From: JACDDK01 sp041747155
GTDB lineage: Bacteria > Actinomycetota > Rubrobacteria > Rubrobacterales > Rubrobacteraceae
Reading direction: 5' to 3'
Assembly (NCBI GenBank): GCA_041747155.1
Contig: JBGTFQ010000156.1
Location: 1 to 13,295, forward strand
DNA: 13,295 bases
Positions 7,240 to 12,461 of the stretch are shown piece by piece (position 1 is the stretch's first letter; every line of letters begins with the position of its first letter). A program made the position numbers and the translations under genes. The notes below the pieces were generated by a model. The model ran no database searches, was not told the DNA's origin, and saw nothing but the letters and a program-made list of their open reading frames with translations.

Positions 7240-7854
7240 ATGTCCGACGACACGTCCACGCCCATCTATCACTTCACGGACGGCGCCAAGCTACCACTAA
7301 CTCCGGCACGGGCCGCAATGGTGTACATAATCGGGGCTTACAAAGCATCTCACTATACCGCGGGCCGCATCGTGACCTGGAAGCTAGCCTACTTCGCACA
7401 GGTCGCAGGAGTGACATCGTTGGATCTGGAGTTCCAGGAGGGCGATTACGGTCCATACGCGAATGACTTGAAGTTTCTTCTACAAACACTCGAAGGTCAT
7501 TACATCAGTGGGCTCGGCGACTTTAGCGGCGGGTCAGACATAGAGGTGCTCCCTGGCGCGGAGGAAGAAGCTCGAAGCTATCTGCGAAATCATCCCGAGA
7601 CAGAGCAGAGCCTTCAGAGAGCGGCCCGGCTGATAGAGGGTTTCGAGACTCCTTACGGAGTGGAGCTTCTGGCGACGGTTCATTGGGCCGCGCAAAACAA
7701 GGAAGTAACGTCTCTGGAAGAGGCGGTCAAAGTCATCCGAGATTGGACCCCGCGCAAGGGTGATCTCTTCGGCGAAGAACACATCAAAGTAGCTTGGGAA
7801 CACCTCGAAAACGAGGGCTGGCTCTCGGTTTCATCTACGGTCGTCTACGGGTGA
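7240..7854 (+). CDS. Free-standing DarG C-terminal-like domain protein
   Basis: A 204-residue protein starting at ATG 7240; a TTG at 7228 in frame is an alternative. Neither has a good ribosome site. It resembles, from memory of the family, the part of DarG-type macro-domain antitoxins that follows the macro domain: KLAYFAQVAG (48-57), EGDYGPYANDL (67-77), LEGHYISGLGD (84-94), LIEGFETPYGVELLATVHW (131-149), DWTPRK (168-173) and HIKVAWEHLENEGWL (181-195). In DarG this domain binds and blocks the DarT DNA ADP-ribosyltransferase directly. Here there is no macro domain and no DarT gene in the window. The gene follows the RM gene by 81 bases in the same direction and is likely cotranscribed. A regulatory or antitoxin-like role toward the RM enzyme is possible but unproven. 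GC is 27/60 at 7441-7500, lower than that of the flanking genes. Confidence 0.7.
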   Translation: MSDDTSTPIYHFTDGAKLPLTPARAAMVYIIGAYKASHYTAGRIVTWKLAYFAQVAGVTSLDLEFQEGDYGPYANDLKFLLQTLEGHYISGLGDFSGGSDIEVLPGAEEEARSYLRNHPETEQSLQRAARLIEGFETPYGVELLATVHWAAQNKEVTSLEEAVKVIRDWTPRKGDLFGEEHIKVAWEHLENEGWLSVSSTVVYG

Positions 7855-7934
7855 CCGGTATTTCCTAACCGGGCGAGTGAGATACTATCTCCACGACCCC
7901 GCCTAACATCGGTGGGATTGTCAGAAAGGACTAC

Positions 7935-8156
7935 ATGAAGCGCAAACTTACGATATTCGTCATGGCGTTGCTCGTCGCCGTCTCCGGGGCGGCGTGCGGG
8001 ATCGAGGATCAAGTCCGAGACCGGGCCAATGAAGAGGTGGACAAGCAGAAGCAACGCGCGAAAGACGAAGTGGATAAACAGAAGAAGCGAGTGGAAGACA
8101 AAGTGGAGAAGAGGATCTCCGAGGAGTCGACCCGCATCTTGGGCGAGGAGAAATAG
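7935..8156 (+). CDS. Small putative lipoprotein with charged helical repeats
   Basis: A 73-residue protein with ATG 7935, four bases after AGGA (7927-7930). Residues 1-20 are a signal peptide (MKRK, then a hydrophobic core) and VSGAAC ends in Cys21, a probable though not perfect lipobox (Gly at -3). The mature part is almost entirely charged and alpha-helical with an 11-residue period: EVDKQKQRAKD (34-44), EVDKQKKRVED (45-55), KVEKRISEEST (56-66), with a weaker copy at 23-33. No cysteine is left after the lipobox. It is probably anchored on the outer face of the membrane. I do not recognise a family beyond this design, which recalls LEA- or apolipoprotein-like amphipathic helices. Confidence 0.65.
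   Translation: MKRKLTIFVMALLVAVSGAACGIEDQVRDRANEEVDKQKQRAKDEVDKQKKRVEDKVEKRISEESTRILGEEK
8034..8132 (+). repeat. Three 33-bp coding repeats (11-residue units)
   Basis: Three successive 33-base units encode EVDKQKQRAKD, EVDKQKKRVED and KVEKRISEEST. The first two differ at three residues and more often at third codon positions (gtggacaag versus gtggataaa). This shows that the repeat is maintained at protein level rather than being a fresh duplication. Confidence 0.7.
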
Positions 8157-8245
8157 CCTAGGCGAACTTCTCCGACAATGATCCCTCATCAGGTGGCTCC
8201 CGTAGTGTTTTGTGAGTAGCAGCACAATCTACGAGAGGCGTTCAG

Positions 8246-8767
8246 ATGGCTTATCTACAGTTGAGGCTTCATCAGGTGGAGACGGGATTTACTAGGTGGT
8301 TGGTCCTTCATAGCTTGACGGTTCTGCGGGTGAGTCTAGGGCTCGTATTTCTGGCTTTTGGGATATTGAAGTTCTTCCCTGGCGCGAGTCCGGCGCAGGG
8401 GTTGGCTACCCGCACTACGGAGGTTCTGAGCTTTGGGATCGTCCCGGATAGCGTTAGCCTGGTGATGGTCGCGCTGCTCGAATGCTCTATCGGGATCGGG
8501 TTGATCCTGGGCCGCAATCTGCGAATTGTTCTGTTGCTGCTGGCTTTTCAGATGGTCGGTGCGATGTCTCCGCTCGTGATCTTCGCAGCTGATCTCTTCT
8601 CCGGTCCCTACCACGCCCCAACCCTGGCCGCCCAGTACATCATTAAGGACATCGTGCTGGTGAGCGTCGGACTCGTACTCGGCGCGACCCTTCACGGCGG
8701 TCGCATAGTCTCCGAGCGCGTCCGACGAGCCGAAGACTACAAGAGGTACGGCGCCGGAGTGAAGTAG
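8246..8767 (+). CDS. DoxX-like integral membrane protein
   Basis: A 173-residue protein with ATG 8246, seven bases after GAGAGG (8233-8238). Four hydrophobic helices are visible at about 22-44, 68-89, 92-115 and 129-149. The first contains LRVSLGLVFLAFGILKFFPG, as in DoxX-like/DUF417-type proteins (R..lG..f...G..KF.pG). The C-terminus is short and basic (RIVSERVRRAEDYKRYG), probably cytoplasmic. DoxX relatives have been linked to membrane redox and oxidative-stress complexes in mycobacteria, but many members have no known activity. Its position 83 bases before a peroxiredoxin-like gene is consistent with a redox link; this is inference. Confidence 0.78.
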   Translation: MAYLQLRLHQVETGFTRWLVLHSLTVLRVSLGLVFLAFGILKFFPGASPAQGLATRTTEVLSFGIVPDSVSLVMVALLECSIGIGLILGRNLRIVLLLLAFQMVGAMSPLVIFAADLFSGPYHAPTLAAQYIIKDIVLVSVGLVLGATLHGGRIVSERVRRAEDYKRYGAGVK

Positions 8768-8782
8768 CTCGCGACATCCCAA

Positions 8783-8812
8783 TAGACTCAAGACCTAGCG
8801 AGAATATGCTAG
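8783..8812 (+). promoter_or_regulatory. Possible promoter with overlapping inverted repeat before the peroxiredoxin gene
   Basis: TAGACT (8783-8788) and TATGCT (8805-8810) are 16 bases apart and could form a -35/-10 pair with a start near 8817. The perfect arms CTAGC (8795-8799) and GCTAG (8808-8812) flank and enter the -10 element, so a repressor bound there would block the promoter. Both assignments are tentative. Confidence 0.35.
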
Positions 8813-8850
8813 AGTCGACGGTGTCGGTGACGCTAGTTCGGGAGGGTCTG

Positions 8851-9594
8851 TTGGCGAACGTCGAGGTTGGAGACAAAGCACCGAGGTTCGAGTTGCCGGG
8901 TGGTCAGGGGTATCCTTGGGATCTCTCGGGACAGCTAGAGTCCGGGCCGGTGATGCTGGTCTTCTACCGGGGAGATTGGTGACCGTACTGCAACGGGCAG
9001 CTGGTCAGCTTTGCCAGGCAATTTGATGAATTCGAAAAGCGAGGGGTTCAGGTCGCGGGTATCAGCGTGGACCCACCGCACAACAACGCTCACATGGCTA
9101 ATAAACTCTTCCTTCCTTTCCCACTTCTGAGCGACGCTCGCGGCGAATTAGCCAAAACCTACGGACTGTGGAACGACCGTGAGGGTGTCGCCATCCCTGC
9201 TATCGTCGTTATCGACCGCTCTGGAGAGATACGCTTCCTCTACGAAGGCTCGGACTTCGCCGACCGTCCCGACGACGAGGAGCTTTTCGCAGCCCTCGAC
9301 GACCTGAGACGCTCACCCAACGTCCGGGAGAGTCCGGAGACCAGCCTACCATTCATCCGTCTTTCAGGGGCCGACGCGCATGACAGCGTGCGCCCTGAAC
9401 GCCCGCCGATGCCGCTCGAAAACCTCGTCCCCTACTATCGGGGTGTCTACTTCACTACTCGCGCCCTCAAAGGCCGCTTCGAGGCGATGGGTCGCTCCGG
9501 CAAGAAGGCTTTTCGGGAGACGGATCGCTACCAAGCCATGACCAATGGCTACGCCGATGCCATAAAAGCTACTGTGGCGATGAAGGACTCCTAA
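8851..9594 (+). CDS. Peroxiredoxin-like selenoprotein (in-frame UGA at 8980-8982)
   Basis: A 247-residue protein if UGA is read as selenocysteine. It starts with TTG 8851, five bases after GGAGG (8841-8845); ATG 8806 in the same frame is an alternative with a poor ribosome site. Residues 1-160 are an AhpC/TSA-type thioredoxin fold: VGDKAPRFELPG, then VMLVFYRGDWUPYC (34-47), GISVDPPHN, LPFPLLSDARGELAKTYGL (88-106) and IPAIVVIDRSGEIRFLYEG (115-133). Sec44 replaces the peroxidatic cysteine of the usual FYRGxWCPYC motif and Cys47 is kept. Residues 160-247 are an extension I do not recognise. Without recoding, only 43 residues would be made. It likely reduces peroxides or disulfides in the cytoplasm. 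A pseudogene or a sequencing error is the alternative, made less likely by the same arrangement in the next gene. Confidence 0.82.
8980..9007 (+). promoter_or_regulatory. SECIS-like hairpin at the UGA of the peroxiredoxin gene
   Basis: The UGA sits at the base of a potential stem-loop. UGACC (8980-8984) pairs with GGUCA (9003-9007), an internal loop (GUA / CU) follows, then CUGC (8988-8991) pairs with GCAG (8997-9000) around the loop AACGG. Bacterial SECIS elements are hairpins placed just like this, directly 3' of the UGA. This loop is closer to the UGA than in E. coli fdhF and lacks a G in its first two bases. An alternative small hairpin pairs CCGU (8983-8986) with ACGG (8993-8996). Confidence 0.5.
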
Positions 9595-10226
9595 ACCTCT
9601 CGTAGCTCCTGACGTTCTTTTATGACCTGACGGTAGACTTCCGCGCCGACCGCACCGGGGATCAGGAGCGCGTCGTCCACGACCACGGACGGAATGCCCG
9701 TGACACCCAGACTCACGGCTTCGGTATGTTCGGCAAAGACTTCATCCTCGAAAGCCTGGTGGTCGCGTTGCAGCCGCTCGCGAAACTCTTCTACAGGTAT
9801 CCCAGACTTCTCGACAACGTCCAGGATCACATCTGGGTCCGAGATCGTACGGTTCTCCTCGAAGTACGCCGCCATGATCTCCATATGAAACTTTCGAAAA
9901 GCCTCCTCCCCGAAGCTCGCCGCCGCCTTACCCGCCACCAATGCCGGAACACTGTGACTCGGTGGCTCGTTCTCCGTAGCCCAGACCGTGAAACTTCCTG
10001 CTTCAGGCTGCGCCGCCGGGGTCAGCCAGCTACGGGTGTACTCGCGGTGCTGCTCGATGCTGCGCGGCTGAGGCGCGGGCCGCAGCAAGAAACTCTTCCA
10101 CACCACCTCGACCGCATCACCGTACTCGTCTTCTATCTGCGCGAGGCGCACGGCCCCGTTAAAGCACCACGGTCAGAGATAATCTGAATAGGCAGTGAAG
10201 CGCACCGGCTCTTGAGTGTTCTGCAT
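9591..10226 (-). CDS. DsbA/FrnE-like selenoprotein (in-frame UGA at 10175-10173)
   Basis: A 211-residue protein if UGA is read as selenocysteine. The start is ATG 10226 (minus), seven bases after GGAAGG. The N-terminus reads VRFTAYSDYLUPWCFNGAV (8-26); Sec18 takes the place of the first cysteine of the CPWC motif of cytoplasmic DsbA/FrnE family oxidoreductases, and Cys21 is kept. The rest follows the family: WKSFLLRP (43-50), an all-helical insert, FGEEAFRKFHMEIMAAYFEEN (105-125) and the cis-proline loop GVTGIPSVVVDD (174-185, Pro179). No signal peptide is present, so it works in the cytoplasm as a dithiol/selenothiol oxidoreductase or isomerase. Its stop overlaps that of the peroxiredoxin gene by four bases, tail to tail. 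Ordinary annotation would begin at GTG 10151, after the active site. Confidence 0.83.
10156..10175 (-). promoter_or_regulatory. SECIS-like hairpin after the UGA of the DsbA-like gene
   Basis: On the minus strand the UGA (10175-10173) is followed at once by CCGU (10172-10169), the loop GGUGCUUUA (10168-10160) and ACGG (10159-10156). The loop has G in its first two positions, as in bacterial SECIS consensus, but the stem is only 4 bp and closer to the UGA than usual. The peroxiredoxin gene can form the same CCGU/ACGG stem after its UGA. A longer pairing of GGUGC (10168-10164) with GCGCC further 3' is also possible. Confidence 0.4.
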
Positions 10227-10245
10227 AGTCCAACCTTCCATCTCG

Positions 10246-10251
10246 TACAAT
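10246..10251 (+). promoter_or_regulatory. Possible -10 element for the DUF4174 gene
   Basis: TACAAT is the same hexamer used upstream of the DUF4242 and GNAT genes. No convincing -35 is seen 16-18 bases upstream. It lies in the 75-base gap between the divergent DsbA-like and DUF4174 genes. Confidence 0.25.
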
Positions 10252-10301
10252 CCTCTCAACCCCCAGAGGGTACTAGACAGCGACGATTACGAAAGGCGTA
10301 C

Positions 10302-10616
10302 GTGAGCCCGAACCCGCGAAGACTTTTGATCTTGACCCCATCAAAGAGCCGTGAATACACGGAACAACGCGACCTCTTCGCGGGCCACGAACCCGGCTTC
10401 GAGGACCGCGATCTCAGGATAACGCTTTTTACGGAAGACGAAGAGATCAAAGAAGCGCGACACCGCTACGGCGTGCCGCCGGGGACATTCACGCTCGTGC
10501 TGATCGGGCGCGACGGCGGAGAGAAATTCCGCTCAGAAGATCCCGTCTCGGCAGAAAAGCTTTTCGAGAGGATCGACGCGATGCCCATGCGCCAACAGGA
10601 GATGCGAGGCTCGTAA
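10302..10616 (+). CDS. DUF4174 (P-DUDES, peroxiredoxin-like fold) protein
   Basis: A 104-residue protein starting at GTG 10302, five bases after AAGG (10293-10296). The frame is open back to 10212, but those codons overlap the divergent gene and have no ribosome site. The protein shows the DUF4174 pattern: NPRRLLILTPS strand, a helix with YTEQRDLF, GFEDRDLRITLF, RHRYGVPPGTFTLVLIGRDGG and the signature IDAMPMRQQEM near the C-terminus. This domain, also found in animal CCDC80, has been predicted to adopt a thioredoxin/peroxiredoxin-like fold. It contains no cysteine, and no signal peptide is seen. It starts 76 bases from the divergent DsbA-like selenoprotein gene, which fits a joint redox role. 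Its biochemical activity is unknown. Confidence 0.82.
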   Translation: MSPNPRRLLILTPSKSREYTEQRDLFAGHEPGFEDRDLRITLFTEDEEIKEARHRYGVPPGTFTLVLIGRDGGEKFRSEDPVSAEKLFERIDAMPMRQQEMRGS

Positions 10617-10619
10617 CGG

Positions 10620-10648
10620 TTGAGGGCTGAATCTCCTTCTCCTACAAT
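10620..10648 (+). promoter_or_regulatory. Sigma-70-type promoter for the GNAT gene
   Basis: TTGAGG (10620-10625) and TACAAT (10643-10648) are exactly 17 bases apart. Transcription would start near 10655, leaving a leader of about 50 bases before ATG 10705. This is one of the clearest promoters in the window. Confidence 0.6.
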
Positions 10649-10704
10649 CTCGTCATGTAGCGTGAGGGATCGGCGGTTCACAGCCGGGAGAGGCGGAATG
10701 TGAA

Positions 10705-11262
10705 ATGGGAGATATGCAGCCACAGTCGGAGGAAATCCCAGACGACCGACCGGCTCTCTTGAGGGGCCGCAGCATCGTGCTTCGTTCGCTAGAAGCAAAT
10801 GACGTAGAGAAGGTAGCGAGGATTCAGTCGGAGCCCAGCGTTGCCCAGTGGTGGGGTCCGCCGGATGAGGCCCAGTTGCTCCGGGAGGCCGCCGGGGGAG
10901 AGGATGCAAAGCCATTCGCGGTAGAGCGTGATGGTGAGTTAGTTGGCTTGATCCAATACTACGAAGAGGATGAACCGGACTTTCGTCATGCGGGCATAGA
11001 CATCTTTATCGCCACACACGCGCAAGGCCAGGGACTCGGGACCGACGCGCTACGCACGCTCGCCAGTTACCTGATCGACGAGCGAGGACATCATCGGCTC
11101 GTGATCGACCCAGCGGCCCAGAACGCAGCGGCGATTCACACCTACGAAAAGATCGGCTTCCAGGCCGTTGGCATCATGCGCGAATACTGGCGTTCACCGG
11201 ATGGCTCTTGGCAGGACGGCCTGCTGATGGACCTGCTCGCGCGCGACCTGATCCGGACTTGA
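10705..11262 (+). CDS. GNAT acetyltransferase, AAC(6')-like
   Basis: A 185-residue protein. ATG 10705 is eight bases after AGGCGG (10691-10696); ATG 10714 is a less likely start. The order is that of GNAT enzymes of the aminoglycoside 6'-N-acetyltransferase type: LRGRSIVLRSLEANDVEKV (19-37), SVAQWWGPPD (45-54), GELVGLIQYYE (77-87), GIDIFI (97-102), then AQGQGLGTDALR (106-117), the acetyl-CoA loop Q/RxxGxG/A, and DPAAQNAAAIHTYEKIGFQAVG (135-156). GSWQDGLLMDL near the end is also typical. It transfers acetyl from acetyl-CoA to an amine. The family includes resistance enzymes, but many chromosomal relatives have other substrates, so resistance cannot be claimed. It has its own promoter; the next gene follows by 57 bases. 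Confidence 0.85.
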   Translation: MGDMQPQSEEIPDDRPALLRGRSIVLRSLEANDVEKVARIQSEPSVAQWWGPPDEAQLLREAAGGEDAKPFAVERDGELVGLIQYYEEDEPDFRHAGIDIFIATHAQGQGLGTDALRTLASYLIDERGHHRLVIDPAAQNAAAIHTYEKIGFQAVGIMREYWRSPDGSWQDGLLMDLLARDLIRT

Positions 11263-11319
11263 GCGACGCAGACGTTAGAATCCTGCCCGTACCGGCACTT
11301 CGAGGATCGAAGGTTCAAT

Positions 11320-12330
11320 TTGTGGCTCTTTGTAGATAGCGTCTCGCAGAGGCTCCGCGCCCCCTGGAGACTGGTCGCGCAATTCCTGCTTTTCGTGCTT
11401 CTCACAGCGCTCCTTACGAGCTTGGTTCAGTTGATCTACTCCTTCATAAATCCAACGTTTCCGGCCTTCGGAAGCGCGGGATTGTCTTCGGAGAGATTCG
11501 CCGCGTTCTTCCTCTTCGGAGGACTCGCTTCGCTCACAGCGATCTTTATCAGCGTGTTCGTCGTGGGTCGTTTCCTCGACCGCCGACCCGTAGCTGATTT
11601 TGGCTTTCACTTGAACGGCGGCTGGTTCGTGAACCTAGGTTTCGGGATGTTTCTCGGTGCGTTCTTGATGACCGGCATCTTCCTCTTGCAACTCCTGCTC
11701 GGATGGATCTCTGTAAGCGACACTTTCGTAGTAGTCGGCTCAGGCAAGTCGTTCATCCTCGCCATCCTGCTACCCATCGGCATCTTCTTGTGCGTCGGCA
11801 TCTACGAAGAGGCGTTCTCTCGCGGCTACCAACTCCGCAACGTCGCAGAGGGCTTGAACTATCCGGCACTCGGACCCCGCGCCGCCATAATTTTCGCCCT
11901 TATCCTCACCTCAGCGTTCTTTGGTCTGCTACACGCCTCCAACCCCAACGCCACCGCGATCAGCACCTTCAACATAGCCCTTGCGGGCCTGATGCTCGGC
12001 GCGGGATACGTCCTCACCGGCGAGCTCTCCATCCCCATCGGCCTACACATCACCTGGAACTTCTTTCAGGGCAACGTCTACGGCTTCCCCGTCAGCGGCC
12101 TCGACACCCTCGGCGCAACCTTCATCTCCACCCAACAGGCCGGACCAACCCTCTGGACCGGCGGACCATTCGGCCCCGAAGCCGGTCTCCTCGGACTCCT
12201 AGCCATGCTCACGGGAACTATCTTGATAGCCTTCTACACCAAAACCCGAACCGGATCGCTCGGACTTCACACCCCCCTGGCCGAACCTCCAACACAGTTG
12301 TCCGACACCCCCAAAACTCCTCCCGAATAG
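11320..12330 (+). CDS. CPBP-family (CAAX-protease/bacteriocin-processing) membrane metalloprotease
   Basis: A 336-residue membrane protein starting with TTG 11320, six bases after GAAGG (11309-11313). About eight hydrophobic helices can be drawn. The three CPBP (Rce1/Abi) motifs are present in order: EEAFSRG (Glu163, Glu164, Arg168), FGLLH (Phe201 to His205) and HITWN (His243, Asn247). These form the zinc- or water-activating site of the intramembrane protease. Residues after about 305 are hydrophilic and rich in Pro and Thr. In bacteria such proteins process peptides or take part in bacteriocin self-immunity; the substrate here is unknown. The gene follows the GNAT gene by 57 bases and may share its promoter. 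Codons shift from mixed use to strongly C-ending in the last third. Confidence 0.88.
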   Translation: MWLFVDSVSQRLRAPWRLVAQFLLFVLLTALLTSLVQLIYSFINPTFPAFGSAGLSSERFAAFFLFGGLASLTAIFISVFVVGRFLDRRPVADFGFHLNGGWFVNLGFGMFLGAFLMTGIFLLQLLLGWISVSDTFVVVGSGKSFILAILLPIGIFLCVGIYEEAFSRGYQLRNVAEGLNYPALGPRAAIIFALILTSAFFGLLHASNPNATAISTFNIALAGLMLGAGYVLTGELSIPIGLHITWNFFQGNVYGFPVSGLDTLGATFISTQQAGPTLWTGGPFGPEAGLLGLLAMLTGTILIAFYTKTRTGSLGLHTPLAEPPTQLSDTPKTPPE

Positions 12331-12336
12331 TCCTCG

Positions 12337-12351
12337 AACCGCACCCCGGTT
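12337..12351 (+). terminator. Weak hairpin after the CPBP gene
   Basis: AACCG (12337-12341) and CGGTT (12347-12351) form a perfect 5-bp stem with a CACCC loop, followed by GCCAATCTTTATAA. The stem is short and the T-tract broken, so termination here is uncertain. Confidence 0.3.
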
Positions 12352-12378
12352 GCCAATCTTTATAACCCGTGTGATACT

Positions 12379-12420
12379 AAATGTAGCGCTTTGTTACAAA
12401 CTAGCTACCTTGCTACATTT
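12379..12420 (+). promoter_or_regulatory. 9-bp inverted repeat, candidate operator of the MFS gene
   Basis: AAATGTAGC (12379-12387) and GCTACATTT (12412-12420) are perfect inverted copies whose starts are 33 bases apart, close to three helical turns. The right arm covers the -10 element and the left arm lies just before the -35. Inside lies a second palindrome, TTTGT-T-ACAAA (12390-12400). The layout suits a dimeric repressor contacting both arms. In RNA the arms could also form a 9-bp stem, but only if transcription began upstream. Confidence 0.55.
12391..12419 (+). promoter_or_regulatory. Promoter of the MFS transporter gene
   Basis: TTGTTA (12391-12396) and TACATT (12414-12419) are 17 bases apart, and TGC directly before the -10 gives an extended -10. 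Transcription would start near 12426, with a leader of about 36 bases. The AAGGAG ribosome site (12451-12456) is five bases before ATG 12462. Confidence 0.6.
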
Positions 12421-12461
12421 TCGTGTGGCAAGCGGGGCTTTAGGAGTTACAAGGAGACTAT

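Noticed and set aside
7240..7854. A complete DarTG toxin-antitoxin system
   Set aside because: No macro domain and no DarT-like sequence is present on either strand near the gene.
8980..8982. TGA as a simple nonsense mutation that makes the peroxiredoxin a pseudogene
   Set aside because: Considered seriously. Rejected because there are no other lesions, the TGA is exactly at the catalytic Cys, and the convergent neighbour has the same feature. It stays possible until Sec genes are shown in the genome.
11703..12365. 220-codon + frame overlapping the CPBP gene
   Set aside because: The product is almost only Arg, His, Pro and Ser, a typical frame-shifted reading of C-rich coding sequence.
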